From Shewanella aestuarii (GTDB taxonomy: Bacteria; Pseudomonadota; Gammaproteobacteria; Enterobacterales; Shewanellaceae), in contig NZ_CP050313.1 of NCBI RefSeq assembly GCF_011765625.1, forward strand, positions 1,608,501 to 1,672,500: DNA of 64,000 nt, written 5' to 3'. Of the stretch, positions 41,520-52,484 are shown one piece after another. Below the pieces are notes generated by a model, which searched no databases, was not told the origin of the DNA, and was given only the letters and a program-made list of their open reading frames with translations. Within the stretch, counting starts at the first letter, position 1, and each line of letters starts with the position of its first letter. The translations under genes and the position numbers were made by a program.

Positions 41520-42098
41520 ATGATGAAAAAATGGCTTTCGGTATTGGCACTCGCCATATTGTCAAATGCAGTAATGGCAAGTGATTGGCAAGTAAATAAC
41601 GACCAATCGATAATTAGTTTTATCTCGGTAAAAAAGGAAAATATTGCAGAAATTCATCGTTTTAATAATGTAGACGGTAAGTTAACCGAAAGCGGCACAT
41701 TTTCACTAATTATTGATTTAAGCAGTGTTAACAGTGGCATTGAAATTCGTGATGAACGCATGCAAAGTTTATTATTTGAGGTTGCTCAGTTTCCTAAGCT
41801 AACACTTAAAGCTGCGGTTAACCCCAAATTACTAGAAAGTCTAGTCATTGGTGAAATGTTAACAACGCAAGTTGATGGTGAAATTGAACTACATGGTCAA
41901 AAAGTAACTAAAACCTTTGATGTGGTTGTTGCTCAATTGTCGGCGGACAAAATGCTAGTGACTAGCTTGAAACCTGTCATCGTGCAAGCTCAGGAATTTG
42001 GTTTAGTGGCAGGTGTCGAAAAGTTACGTGATATCGCTGGATTAAGCAGTATCAGCTTGGCTGTACCGGTTTCGTTTGTGGTAACATTGACTAAGTAA
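41520..42098 (+). CDS. YceI-family periplasmic protein
   Basis: A 192-residue precursor with a clear signal peptide (MMKKWLSVLALAILSNAVMAS, cleavage after AMA). The mature part is a YceI-type beta-barrel lipocalin-like domain (SDWQVNNDQSIISFISVK, LHGQKVTKTFDV). Family members bind isoprenoid-like ligands in the periplasm; the ligand here is unknown. It is preceded by AAAAGGA and stands alone. Confidence 0.9.
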   Translation: MMKKWLSVLALAILSNAVMASDWQVNNDQSIISFISVKKENIAEIHRFNNVDGKLTESGTFSLIIDLSSVNSGIEIRDERMQSLLFEVAQFPKLTLKAAVNPKLLESLVIGEMLTTQVDGEIELHGQKVTKTFDVVVAQLSADKMLVTSLKPVIVQAQEFGLVAGVEKLRDIAGLSSISLAVPVSFVVTLTK

Positions 42099-42184
42099 TT
42101 TTTGATACTTTTAATATATCAAGTATTCAAAATGTTAGCGGTGATATTTTATTGCCGCTCTATGTGTAAGATAGTGGAGTTGAA

Positions 42185-42535
42185 ATGGTCACAGATAAAG
42201 ACGGTTATATACATTTGATTCAGTATTTAACTGAACATTTGGGTTTATTTGAGACATCAGACAATCATTCACTCGCTTCAGAAACCGTGATGGAATTGTT
42301 TGAGGAGCAACTGTCTGCTCAAATTATTATGGTTTGCGGGCAAAACCCGCAGTTGTCATTTGCGCAACGAAACATGGTTATTCGTGAAATTGATGCCATT
42401 GTTTATGATTTAGAAGAAATTTTAGCCGGTGTTGCTAACCATAATGCTACGCCAGAACAAAGCATTTTTATCACTGAGTTTTCTGGTTTAATCAAAAACT
42501 TGTTTGATCAAGAAATCGATAATTTGCTGCGTTAA
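42185..42535 (+). CDS. DUF3802 family protein
   Basis: This 116-residue, acidic, helical protein belongs to DUF3802, found mainly in Shewanella and Vibrio relatives. Typical segments are MVTDKDGYIHLIQYLTEHL and REIDAIVYDLEEILAG. There is no signal peptide. Function is unknown. It lies 40 bases before the next gene. Confidence 0.8.
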   Translation: MVTDKDGYIHLIQYLTEHLGLFETSDNHSLASETVMELFEEQLSAQIIMVCGQNPQLSFAQRNMVIREIDAIVYDLEEILAGVANHNATPEQSIFITEFSGLIKNLFDQEIDNLLR

Positions 42536-42575
42536 TTTATCCATACTCTCATTATTTCAATCGAAAGGTCTACGC

Positions 42576-43457
42576 ATGATTAAAAACATCATTATTTCAG
42601 TTGTACTATGTTTAAGTTTGTCATCTGTATTTGCTGCAGAAAAACAAATATTAAAACAAGTTGAAACAATGACAGTCGCTAAATCCGGTCTAATCTATGA
42701 AGCCAGAATGGATACCGGTGCTGCTAATTCATCTTTACATGCTATTGATCTCAAGGTGATTGGTGGTGCAGATAAAAAGATGAAAAACAACATTGGTAAA
42801 ATGATTGAATTTACCACTGAAAATGAAAAAGGCGAAAAGAAACGCATTCAAGCTGAGATTGTCGATACGTCAACGGTAAAGAACTCACAAGGAACCGAAA
42901 CTCGCTACATTGTTAAACTGGATATTGGTTTTGCTGATGATTTAAAACGAGTGCACGTGAATCTACGTGACCGAAGCCATATGGATTATAAGTTATTAAT
43001 TGGACGTAATTTTCTGAAAAAAGGTTATATCGTTGATGTTGCTGAAAAGAAAACGATTGGGCCATTAGCTAAACTGAACGTTAAGCAAGCTAATCTTATG
43101 TTTTACACGCGTATTGACACAGGTGCTGTTGAAAATTCGCTACATGCAGTGAATATCCGTATTGAGAATGAAGACAAAAATAATATGGAAAATAACATCG
43201 GTAAAATGATGACCTTCACGACTGAAAATGAGCATGGTAAAAAAGTGGATGTTCGTACCAAAATTCGAGGTACTTCCCTGATCCGCAATGCCCAAGGTAG
43301 TGAAATTCGTTACATGGTGAGGTTAAGTATCGGAGAGCCTGGCCAAGAGTTTTTAGTGGACGTGAACTTAAAAGACCGAACTAAAATGACTCATAAATTA
43401 TTGATTGGTCGTAATTGGCTACAGGGTCACTATTTGGTAGACGTATCTAAGAAGTAA
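42576..43457 (+). CDS. Exported protein with two retropepsin-like (PF05618-type) domains
   Basis: This 293-residue protein has a signal peptide (MIKNIIISVVLCLSLSSVFAA) and two homologous halves. Each half has an aspartic-protease-like motif followed by the same closing block: MDTGAANSSLHA with KLLIGRNFLKKGYIVDV (first), and IDTGAVENSLHA with KLLIGRNWLQGHYLVDV (second). The family is often called ATP-dependent zinc protease (DUF785/RimK-associated), but its fold resembles a retropepsin, for which DTGA is the catalytic signature. Two copies in one chain could make a covalent dimer of the active site. I chose the ATG at 42576, 24 codons inside a longer frame, because it gives the signal peptide and a GAAAGG ribosome site. 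Confidence 0.85.
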   Translation: MIKNIIISVVLCLSLSSVFAAEKQILKQVETMTVAKSGLIYEARMDTGAANSSLHAIDLKVIGGADKKMKNNIGKMIEFTTENEKGEKKRIQAEIVDTSTVKNSQGTETRYIVKLDIGFADDLKRVHVNLRDRSHMDYKLLIGRNFLKKGYIVDVAEKKTIGPLAKLNVKQANLMFYTRIDTGAVENSLHAVNIRIENEDKNNMENNIGKMMTFTTENEHGKKVDVRTKIRGTSLIRNAQGSEIRYMVRLSIGEPGQEFLVDVNLKDRTKMTHKLLIGRNWLQGHYLVDVSKK

Positions 43458-43541
43458 TCAATTCATAAATGTCTACATGGCTGTCATATAATTTAAGGGT
43501 AGGCATGTAAACTAGCAATTGATTATCAAATACTTAAGTAT

Positions 43542-43567
43542 CAATCCACCTTGCGTAAGGTGGATTG
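43542..43567. terminator. Possible terminator between the retropepsin-like gene and the chemoreceptor
   Basis: A perfect 11-bp stem CAATCCACCTT/AAGGTGGATTG with a 4-base loop lies between convergent genes. No good T-run follows on either strand, so efficiency is doubtful. Confidence 0.5.
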
Positions 43568-43581
43568 ATTGTATTAGAAGA

Positions 43582-45087
43582 TTAAAGCTTTAATCCCACT
43601 AGTAAATTATCTAATTGTTCCGCAGTGGCATGCAGTTCATCACAACCTGACACAGATTGATTTGCCGAGGCTTCAACGTTATGTGATTGGTTTCTAATTT
43701 CCATCAAGTTGGTAGCAATTTCATTAGCCACTGCGGATTGTTCATCAGCAGAAGTCGCAATCAATACACTCATTTCTAAAACTTTATTACTGTGATGGGC
43801 TATGTTGACTAAGTCTTCACCCGTTCGTAAAACATGCTTTTTGCCTTCTTCCGCTTGTTCTACCGTTCTTGACATCACTTGAGTCAAATTACGTGTGCCT
43901 GATTGCAACGCTTCAATCATGGTTTTGATTTCAACCGTGGCTGACTGTGTTCTACCAGCTAGCGTTCTGACTTCATCGGCAACAACAGCAAAGCCACGAC
44001 CTTGCTCACCCGCACGAGCAGCTTCAATTGCGGCATTTAATGCCAGTAAGTTGGTTTGCTCTGAAATGGCGTTAATGGTGGTCACAACTGCATCAATCTT
44101 ACTAGCATTGTCATTCAGCACCGTTACCGCATCAGATGCTTGCGCTATTTCATGTGAAAGGACATCAATTGCATGAACTGTGGTTTCAATATCTTTAGAG
44201 CCTGCTGATACCTGAATATTGGTTTCTTCTGTTTCGCTAGATGATTGCTCAGCATTACGCGCCACTTCCTTTACCGCAGCTGTCATCTCTTCCATTGCTG
44301 TGGCAAGGGAATCAAGATGCTGACGTTGATTAACAGCCATAACTTGACCGTCTTGGGCTGTGGCTCTAAAGCCACCTACAACGGAACGAATTTGATTTGT
44401 AGCATGAGTTATTTGCTTGACTAAAGTATGCTGGCGTTCAACTAAAGCATCGATGCTAATTGCAAGTGTACTAAACTCATCTTTAACTTCAAAAAAATTT
44501 AATCGACCCGTTAAATCACCATTAGCAGCACGTTTTAGCGCTGTAACAGTTGTCCATAAAGCACCGCCAACAAAAGTTGAAATGTAATAAGCGAATAAAA
44601 ATAAAACAAATAGCAAGCCAGCAATTACAGCATAAGCAGCAAATTTGTCTGTACTGTCTTGGCTTAACTGTTGTTTAGATAGCTCAGTGACAATGACATA
44701 ATCATGAAGATTAATACCGCTAACTAACTGGATTGAATCACCCGGTTGCAATACACCGCCGCCTTGCTGAGCTAGGTTACCTAATCTATTATCAAGCTCA
44801 TTAACCGTCACGATTTTGCTATGGTTATTTAATTGATTGCTTAAATTTTTCCGTGTATCAGCTGGAATGAGGTCATAAACATTTTCGATAAATTCATTAG
44901 TTTGTTTGATCTGCTGTAACTGATTTTCGATGCTACTGCTGATTAAGTTTTTAGAGTGTTGATGATTAAGAAACAAAGTCAGTCCAATAATCATTAGCAT
45001 GGGAACAACTGCTAAGATGGTAAATTTTGTTTTTAAGGTCATGTGGATAAGGTATTGATCTATCCATCTAAATTTGACTTCTTTCAT
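43582..45087 (-). CDS. Methyl-accepting chemotaxis protein
   Basis: The 501-residue receptor has a first membrane helix at about 22-42 ([19 protein letters not shown]), a periplasmic domain of about 110 residues, a second helix at about 152-172, a HAMP domain and a cytoplasmic signalling helix bundle. The conserved hairpin [20 protein letters not shown] is intact. The C-terminus has no NWETF-type CheR-binding pentapeptide. Ligand unknown. It diverges from the pheS region. Confidence 0.94.
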   Translation of the reverse strand: MKEVKFRWIDQYLIHMTLKTKFTILAVVPMLMIIGLTLFLNHQHSKNLISSSIENQLQQIKQTNEFIENVYDLIPADTRKNLSNQLNNHSKIVTVNELDNRLGNLAQQGGGVLQPGDSIQLVSGINLHDYVIVTELSKQQLSQDSTDKFAAYAVIAGLLFVLFLFAYYISTFVGGALWTTVTALKRAANGDLTGRLNFFEVKDEFSTLAISIDALVERQHTLVKQITHATNQIRSVVGGFRATAQDGQVMAVNQRQHLDSLATAMEEMTAAVKEVARNAEQSSSETEETNIQVSAGSKDIETTVHAIDVLSHEIAQASDAVTVLNDNASKIDAVVTTINAISEQTNLLALNAAIEAARAGEQGRGFAVVADEVRTLAGRTQSATVEIKTMIEALQSGTRNLTQVMSRTVEQAEEGKKHVLRTGEDLVNIAHHSNKVLEMSVLIATSADEQSAVANEIATNLMEIRNQSHNVEASANQSVSGCDELHATAEQLDNLLVGLKL

Positions 45088-46563
<1,476 letters not shown>

Positions 46564-46578
46564 CGGAGCAAAATACAG

Positions 46579-48966
46579 ATGAAATTTAGTGAATCTTGGC
46601 TTCGTGAATGGGTTAACCCATCAGTAAGTCGTGACGAATTATCTCACCAAATCACTATGGCTGGCCTTGAAGTTGATGGCGTAGAAGCTGTAGCTGGAGA
46701 TTTTAGCGGTGTCATCATTGGTGAAGTTGTCGAGTGTGGTCAACATCCCGATGCAGACAAACTGCGTGTAACAAAAATCAATGTCGGCGAGGACGAGTTA
46801 ATTGATATCGTCTGCGGCGCACCAAATTGCCGTTTAGGTTTAAAAGTGGCTGTTGCAATGGTGGGTGCCGTTTTACCTGGTGATTTTAAAATTAAAAAAG
46901 CCAAGTTGCGTGGTCAACCTTCATTTGGCATGTTGTGTTCATATGGCGAATTAGGCATTGATATTGAAAGCGATGGCATTATTGAACTGCCATTAGATGC
47001 GCCAATTGGGCAATCTGTTCGCGAATATTTAAACTTAGATGACGCAGTTATTGATGTTGATTTAACCGCAAACCGTGCAGATTGTTTAGGTATGGCTGGT
47101 CTGGCTCGTGAAGTTGGTGTGCTAAATCGTCAAGCGGTTACCGAACCAACGTGGACTGCTGTTGAAGCAACGATTGATGCGCCTATTGCCATTACACTTG
47201 AGGCAAAAGAGGCATGCCCACGCTATTTAGGTCGTGTCGTTAAAAATATCAATGTCAAAGCCAGTACCCCATTATGGATGCAAGAAAAGTTGCGTCGTAG
47301 CGGTATTCGCTCAATTGACCCAATTGTTGATATCACCAACTATGTATTAATCGAATTTGGTCAGCCAATGCATGCCTTCGATTTAAATACCCTTGATGGT
47401 GGCATCACGGTACGTTTAGCTGATGGCGTTGAAAAGTTAACCTTACTTGATGGCAATGAAATTACCGTTCCTAATGACACACTGGTGATTGCTGACGATA
47501 AAAAGGCCATTGCTTTAGCTGGCGTGTTTGGCGGTGAGTCTACAGGTGTTAATGAAAATACCACGGATATTTTATTAGAGTGTGCTTTCTTTGCTCCATT
47601 AGCCATCATGGGTAAATCTCGTCGCTTAGGCTTACACACTGATGCCTCACATCGTTTCGAGCGTGGTGTTGACCCTGAGCTACAACATAAAGTAATGGAT
47701 CGTGCTACACGTCTTGTATTAGACATTTGTGGTGGTGAAGCAGGACAAGTTGTGGAGGCGGTTGCTGAAGAACACTTGCCAAAAGCTGCTAACTTAACAT
47801 TACGCAGAGCTAAACTCGATAAAACATTAGGTCATCATATTCCGGATGCTGATGTAATCGAAATTCTTGAACGTCTAGGGTTTACTGTTGTTGCCAATGG
47901 TGAAACTTGGTCGGTGACAACCGCAACATATCGTTTTGATATGGCAATCGAAGAAGACTTAATCGAAGAAGTTGCCCGTATCTACGGTTATAACAATATC
48001 CCAAATATTGCCCCGCAAGCTGCGTTAAAAATGTCAGATCATAAAGAATCAGATATTCCATTAAAACGCGTGCGTGATTTGTTAGTCGCAAGAGGCTTTC
48101 AAGAAGCGATTACTTACAGCTTTGTTGATCCTAAAATGCAAAATCTTGTTCATCCAGAACAAGAGTCGATGGTTTTACCAAACCCAATTTCAACTGAAAT
48201 GTCGGCAATGCGTTTGTCTATGTTCACCGGTCTGTTAACTGCGGTGGGTTATAACCAAAGCCGACAACAGGGACGGGTACGTTTATTTGAAAGTGGTCTT
48301 CGCTTTGTTCCTGATGCACAAGCAGATTCTGGTGTTCGTCAACAAGCGATGCTGGGTGCGGTTATTTCTGGTGTTCAAAACGATGAACATTGGTCAATGG
48401 AATCAAAAGCTGTTGACTTCTTTGATTTAAAAGGCGATCTAGAAGCAATAATAGGCTTGACAGTTGCCGCTTCAGAATTTAGCTTTAAAGCAGCAACTCA
48501 TCCTGCGCTTCATCCAGGACAATGTGCTGAAATATTGAGAAATAATCGAGTCATTGGTCACATTGGCGCTGTTCATCCTAGTTTGGAAAAGCCTTTTGGA
48601 CTCAATGGTAAAACGATAGTTTTTGAGTTAGAACTGGACGCGTTATTACATGCCAGTTTGCCGCTAGCCCAAGCTGTATCTAAGTTTCCTGCTAATCGAC
48701 GTGATATCGCTGTTGTTGTAGATGAAAACATTTCTGCAATCGATGTTATGAATTTGATAAAAAAAGTTGGCGAAAATCAGTTGGTTGGCTTAAACTTGTT
48801 CGATGTATACTTAGGTAAAGGTGTTGAGCCTGGTAAAAAGAGCTTGGCTATAGCACTAACGTTACAAGACACTACTCGTACACTGGAAGAAAAGGACATT
48901 ACTGCGACTATGGACGCTGTGGTTTCTGCTCTGAAAGTTGAGTTCAACGCATCGTTGAGGGATTAA
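46579..48966 (+). CDS. pheT: Phenylalanine-tRNA ligase beta subunit
   Basis: This 795-residue subunit has the expected domain series: B1/tRNA-binding domain with the CXDAD-like part ([17 protein letters not shown]), B3/4 editing domain, B5 domain, catalytic-like core and C-terminal anticodon-binding FDX-ACB domain ([17 protein letters not shown]). Length equals that of E. coli (795). It partners PheS and is followed after 3 bases by ihfA. Confidence 0.97.
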   Translation: MKFSESWLREWVNPSVSRDELSHQITMAGLEVDGVEAVAGDFSGVIIGEVVECGQHPDADKLRVTKINVGEDELIDIVCGAPNCRLGLKVAVAMVGAVLPGDFKIKKAKLRGQPSFGMLCSYGELGIDIESDGIIELPLDAPIGQSVREYLNLDDAVIDVDLTANRADCLGMAGLAREVGVLNRQAVTEPTWTAVEATIDAPIAITLEAKEACPRYLGRVVKNINVKASTPLWMQEKLRRSGIRSIDPIVDITNYVLIEFGQPMHAFDLNTLDGGITVRLADGVEKLTLLDGNEITVPNDTLVIADDKKAIALAGVFGGESTGVNENTTDILLECAFFAPLAIMGKSRRLGLHTDASHRFERGVDPELQHKVMDRATRLVLDICGGEAGQVVEAVAEEHLPKAANLTLRRAKLDKTLGHHIPDADVIEILERLGFTVVANGETWSVTTATYRFDMAIEEDLIEEVARIYGYNNIPNIAPQAALKMSDHKESDIPLKRVRDLLVARGFQEAITYSFVDPKMQNLVHPEQESMVLPNPISTEMSAMRLSMFTGLLTAVGYNQSRQQGRVRLFESGLRFVPDAQADSGVRQQAMLGAVISGVQNDEHWSMESKAVDFFDLKGDLEAIIGLTVAASEFSFKAATHPALHPGQCAEILRNNRVIGHIGAVHPSLEKPFGLNGKTIVFELELDALLHASLPLAQAVSKFPANRRDIAVVVDENISAIDVMNLIKKVGENQLVGLNLFDVYLGKGVEPGKKSLAIALTLQDTTRTLEEKDITATMDAVVSALKVEFNASLRD

Positions 48967-48969
48967 AGT

Positions 48970-49275
48970 ATGGCACTTACCAAAGCCGAAATGGCAGAAC
49001 ATCTTTTTGAAACACTAGGCATTAACAAGCGTGTCGCTAAAGAGATGGTTGAGTCTTTCTTTGAAGAAATTCGTGAAGCACTCGAAAACGGTGAGCAGGT
49101 CAAGTTATCTGGCTTTGGTAATTTTGACCTGAGAGACAAGAATCAAAGACCGGGACGGAACCCAAAAACTGGTGAGGATATTCCAATTTCAGCTCGCCGA
49201 GTCGTTACTTTCCGTCCAGGACAGAAGTTAAAAACTCGCGTAGAAATTGAAGCTGCAAAAGCAGTTAAAAAATAA
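48970..49275 (+). CDS. ihfA: Integration host factor alpha subunit
   Basis: This 101-residue DNA-bending protein has the HU/IHF signature [21 protein letters not shown] with the intercalating Pro in the beta arm. Start [17 protein letters not shown] is typical of IhfA. It acts as a heterodimer with IhfB. The pheT-ihfA link with a 3-base gap is conserved in gammaproteobacteria. A strong terminator follows. Confidence 0.97.
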   Translation: MALTKAEMAEHLFETLGINKRVAKEMVESFFEEIREALENGEQVKLSGFGNFDLRDKNQRPGRNPKTGEDIPISARRVVTFRPGQKLKTRVEIEAAKAVKK

Positions 49276-49315
49276 CCTATCAGTTAATTAGCGGTTAGCT
49301 AAATTAAGAGTTTAG

Positions 49316-49345
49316 AAAAGCCACTCAGGTTTGAGTGGCTTTTTT
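49316..49345 (+). terminator. Rho-independent terminator of pheST-ihfA
   Basis: A perfect 12-bp stem AAAAGCCACTCA/TGAGTGGCTTTT (49316-49327 with 49332-49343) with loop GGTT is followed by T residues. Confidence 0.93.
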
Positions 49346-49438
49346 ATTTTTAATTTCGCTAAGCTAAGGTATTTTTGCTACATGACTATAGTGATTTAAG
49401 TTTGTTATTATTAGACAAATTTACATGAGGTATTTCTT

Positions 49439-50374
49439 TTGGCTCGTCAACAAAAGCATTTTGATCGTAGTTTTAATATTGGCCTTCTTCATCCTCGCTT
49501 CTGGGGAACCTGGTTAGCAATCGCTGTATTATTTATTTTTGGGCTGATGCCAGCCGTCATACGTGATCCTATTGCTAAACTGATGGCAAAACTTGTGATA
49601 CGTATTGCTCATAAACCCATTAATATTGCCCGTATTAATATCAGTAAATGCTTCCCAGATAAAACCTCAATTGAGGTTGAACAATTAATTAAACAAAATG
49701 TAGATGCGTTTGTATTAGCTTTACTTTCACAAGCTGAATTACTGTTAAGATCAAACAATCATCTTAAACGCCGAGTAAAACTGCATGGGTTTGAACATGT
49801 GCAACAAGTTAGGGCTGAAGGACATCCGATTATTTTTATCATGCCTCATGTGTGGCCTATTGATTATGCTGGGCTAAGGTTAAATCTTGAAATTCCCATG
49901 GTCTCAATGGCAAAAGCCCATCGAAATGGTTTGTTTAATTGGTTTAGTAATCGGTTACGAAGTTGTTTAGGTGCTCGGATTTATATGCGTGAAGCAGGCA
50001 TTCGTGCATTATTGGCTGAGCTAAAAAATGATTTTAGTTTTTTTTACTTGCCGGATGAAGACTTAGGGCCAGAACAAAGTGTTATTACTCCATTTTTTGC
50101 AACCACTAAAGCGACGATACCTGTTGTGGGGCGGTTAGCAAAAGCCGGAAATGCTAAAGTGATGCCCGTAACTATTGGTTATAATTATCAAGCACGATGT
50201 TTCGATTTAACCGTGTTGCCAGCGCTTGATCCCGACTCAATGAATAGCAAAGAAAGTGAAGCTTTAGTGCTTAATCAAATTGTTGAACAAGTTATTAATG
50301 CTTACCCTGAGCAATACATGTGGTTTTTAAAAATTTTAAAAACGCGCCCAGAAGGTGAGCTGAAGATCTATTAA
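49439..50374 (+). CDS. lpxM: Lipid A acyltransferase, LpxM/MsbB type
   Basis: The 311-residue inner-membrane enzyme adds the last secondary acyl chain to lipid A. It has an N-terminal hydrophobic anchor (FWGTWLAIAVLFIFGL), the catalytic HX4D motif MPHVWPIDYAG, and the LpxM-specific block FFYLPDEDLGPEQSVITPFFAT. That block separates it from LpxL. The start is TTG at 49439, preceded by TGAGG at good distance; no ATG lies upstream in frame. Acyl-chain preference cannot be read. Confidence 0.9.
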   Translation: MARQQKHFDRSFNIGLLHPRFWGTWLAIAVLFIFGLMPAVIRDPIAKLMAKLVIRIAHKPINIARINISKCFPDKTSIEVEQLIKQNVDAFVLALLSQAELLLRSNNHLKRRVKLHGFEHVQQVRAEGHPIIFIMPHVWPIDYAGLRLNLEIPMVSMAKAHRNGLFNWFSNRLRSCLGARIYMREAGIRALLAELKNDFSFFYLPDEDLGPEQSVITPFFATTKATIPVVGRLAKAGNAKVMPVTIGYNYQARCFDLTVLPALDPDSMNSKESEALVLNQIVEQVINAYPEQYMWFLKILKTRPEGELKIY

Positions 50375-50416
50375 TCATTGCAGTGTATTGGCTCCATGAC
50401 AATAACAACAAAGTAA

Positions 50417-51260
50417 GAACGCTATATAGATTGTTATGAGCTACTCGAAGCATTAGCCTTTGTGGTTTATAACTATGACAATAGACCCATAACGCTGCTG
50501 CAAATCATTCAAGTACCGCTATATATTTCTAGCGTGGTTTATTCAGCCGCATTGGCAAAATAATTGTGAATGCGCTACGAAAGCGTCATGTTAGTGCAGA
50601 CGCGGTACATTTGTTTTCACGTGTGTATTTGGTACTCACCATTGTGGTTTCAGGACAACCATTATGGATATTTTAAATATCCCACTCACAGCGTTTGCTT
50701 TTGTATCTGGTGCCATAGCCATAGCCATAGCCATAGCCATAGCCATTGGTGTAGGTTTTGGTGCTCAAAACATCATTAACAATTTCATTTCTGGCTGGAT
50801 ATTAATGTGGAAGCGCTCAATACGTATAGGTGATTTTTTAGAAGTAGGCGATGCAAGAAGGGGCGTTGAATGCATCAATACTCGCTCAACATTGATACCC
50901 CGAAATGACGGTGTGCATATGTTAGTCCCTAACAGCCAATAATTAGCCAATTATTAGAGAATACGGTAACCAATTGGGCTTTAATTGATAAAAATACACG
51001 AACATTTGTGAATGTTGGCGTTGCATACGGTTCAGATGTGGTATTTAGTACAGAAGTTGCTATTTAAAATTATTGAAGAGCACGATGACATTCTACCTAC
51101 CCGTAAATCCATAGTCATGTTTGAAGATTTTGGCGACAATGCGTTAATTTTCGACATGATCTTTTGGATTAACGCCGGATCAGAAACCGATCTCAGACGA
51201 CGTCTCAGCAAAATGTGATTTAGCCATTTCGCATTAAACCCTTGCCCGATTAGGACGGGG
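50417..51260 (+). pseudogene. Decayed MscS-type mechanosensitive channel gene
   Basis: Recognisable pieces of a small-conductance mechanosensitive channel lie in order but in different frames. First comes YNYDNRPITLLQIIQVPLY (ends at stop), then NALRKRHVSADAVHLF, then LNIPLTAFAFVSGA with IGVGFGAQNIINNFISGW and IRIGDFLEVG. The channel continues with HMLVPNSQ (stop), LLENTVTNWALIDKNTRT in another frame, and finally IVMFEDFGDNALIFDM with the C-terminal tail interrupted by TAA. At least four frame breaks or stops show it is not functional. The pore-helix region also carries a (GCCATA)5 expansion. Left limit is uncertain. Confidence 0.88.
50712..50747 (+). repeat. Hexanucleotide repeat (GCCATA)5 plus one variant
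   Basis: Five perfect copies of GCCATA followed by GCCATT encode Ala-Ile repeats in the pore-lining helix position of the broken channel gene. The unit keeps frame, so it is not itself the inactivating change, but it lengthens the helix. Confidence 0.92.
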
Positions 51261-51440
51261 ATATAAGGCGTAAAGATCTTCGAACTTTAATCTGGTGTTG
51301 ATTGACTATCGAATCATTATCAGTGGTTTAGTAAAATCGATGTAAACCATCTCCCAATGAGGGCGGTGATATAAACCGAAATTACAGATAGAAGTTCGAT
51401 TAATACATCAACACCGTTTAATCATCACTTTTTGTAAACG

Positions 51441-51545
51441 GTGACAAATAACGTACTTGCAGCGTTGCACACATGTAAGAATGACCCACGTGCGAGAGAA
51501 GCTGGTTGGTTGCTAAATATCATTGAAAAGGCATTTATGAGGTGA
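51441..51545 (+). CDS. Possible 34-residue coding remnant
   Basis: A GTG-started frame, MTNNVLAALHTCKNDPRAR then EAGWLLNIIEKAFMR, has protein-like composition but no ribosome site. It ends 46 bases before a terminator hairpin. It could be the tail of a decayed gene; I do not recognise it. Confidence 0.2.
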   Translation: MTNNVLAALHTCKNDPRAREAGWLLNIIEKAFMR

Positions 51546-51590
51546 TGAGACACTGATGATAAAAATCACTTTAAATGAATATTTATTCAA

Positions 51591-51615
51591 CACCGACATT
51601 TCGGTGCATTTTTTT
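51591..51615 (+). terminator. Rho-independent terminator without an intact gene upstream
   Basis: CACCGA-CATT-TCGGTG is followed by CATTTTTTT. It reads rightward, yet no intact gene is directly upstream; it could end a small RNA or be left from a lost gene. Confidence 0.7.
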
Positions 51616-51989
51616 ATAAGTATAATATTAGAATAAAATGAGCACCATACTGAATTGTTGGAATGTCACAAAATGCTCTCTTCCTTACTCATCTATAAAC
51701 AGAAAAAATACCTGACTACTGTTTTTGATGGTCACAAAATCACCTTCAAAATTAGACAAAAAAACGACATAAAAAATGTGTAATTTTTATGTTCGTGGCC
51801 ACAGTTTGGCCACAAATTGCAATTTCAGGGTATTTTGAGGGAAAATGTAAGAAAGTGACGTTAATTTAAGCAGTGAGACTGTTTTGATGAATACAAGGCG
51901 TAAAATCACACAAAATTTAAATGGACACAAGGATGGCCACAAATAAAGAATTGAATTTATTTTGTAAGATGATGAATTTAAATAATAAA

Positions 51990-52066
51990 TGGTACACCCG
52001 AGTGGACTCGAACCACCGACCCCTACCATGTCAAGGTAGTGCTCTAACCAGCTGAGCTACGGGTGT
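51990..52066 (-). tRNA. tRNA-Val (anticodon GAC)
   Basis: 77 bases fold as a full cloverleaf on the minus strand: acceptor ACACCCG/CGGGTGT, D-arm TAGCTCAGCTGGTTAGAGC, anticodon stem CTACC/GGTAG with loop TTGACAT (anticodon GAC), T-loop TTCGAGT. Discriminator A and CCA are encoded. It is identical to its neighbour 27 bases away. Confidence 0.96.
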
Positions 52067-52093
52067 ATTATGGGATGCTTAAGGAAATAAAAC

Positions 52094-52170
52094 TGGTACA
52101 CCCGAGTGGACTCGAACCACCGACCCCTACCATGTCAAGGTAGTGCTCTAACCAGCTGAGCTACGGGTGT
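52094..52170 (-). tRNA. tRNA-Val (anticodon GAC), second identical copy
   Basis: Same 77-base cloverleaf with anticodon GAC and encoded CCA as the copy at 51990-52066. It is the promoter-proximal copy; both are likely processed from one transcript. Confidence 0.96.
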
Positions 52171-52227
52171 ATTGACTTTTATTACCGCGAAGGAAAACTG
52201 AAGAAGTTTCCTTTCAAAGCGGTCGCT

Positions 52228-52256
52228 ATATTAAGTGCGTTAACAAATGCATGCAA
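52228..52256 (-). promoter_or_regulatory. Probable promoter of the tRNA-Val pair
   Basis: On the minus strand TTGCAT and TAATAT are 17 bases apart (52251-52256 and 52228-52233). They are followed by a GC-rich AGCGACC stretch typical of the discriminator of stringently controlled stable-RNA promoters. The first tRNA begins about 50 bases downstream. Confidence 0.5.
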
Positions 52257-52449
52257 GCAAAAGTTGACGTGATTTGCTCAAATGGCGATTTGCTGTGCAA
52301 AATGAAAGTTAACAACTTAAGAATCATCAACTTTAGGACAGCTAAACATAAAATTTATGACGCCAAAACATATTGCTTGACAGGTTAGATGTCATTTTTA
52401 TGCCGTCATAATTTTCATTAAATGAATTAACTCAACAACGAATAACAAT

Positions 52450-52484
52450 ACCTAGTAACTAACACCTAGCACCTAGCACTTAGC
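52450..52484. repeat. Short heptamer repeat ACCTAGC
   Basis: ACCTAGT, then after 7 bases ACCTAGC, ACCTAGC and ACTTAGC directly in tandem. It lies in non-coding DNA upstream of the his leader. Confidence 0.6.

Larger units (their letters stand above)
51261..51989. other. Gene-poor region left of the tRNA-Val genes
   Basis: About 730 bases without a convincing gene. It contains partly repeated segments (GATATAAG near 51260 and GATATAAA near 51368; inverted GGTGTTGAT 51295-51303 and ATCAACACC 51407-51415), a short frame at 51441-51545, a lone terminator at 51591-51615 and three TGGCCACA boxes at about 51797-51940. It adjoins the 3' end of a tRNA gene, the usual side for integrated elements, so it may be the scar of a lost element. 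Confidence 0.45.

Noticed and set aside
42504..42575. N-terminal extension of the retropepsin-like protein
   Set aside because: It overlaps the DUF3802 gene and would bury the signal peptide.
50700..50750. GCCATA repeat considered as a CRISPR-like array
   Set aside because: Units are six bases without spacers and no cas gene is in the window.
51787..52029. An 80-codon frame on the minus strand overlapping the tRNA-Val gene
   Set aside because: It covers a tRNA gene, has a low-complexity product and no family motif.
52377..52405. TTGACA box as a his promoter
   Set aside because: No acceptable -10 box follows at 16-18 bases, and the leader would be over 280 bases long.
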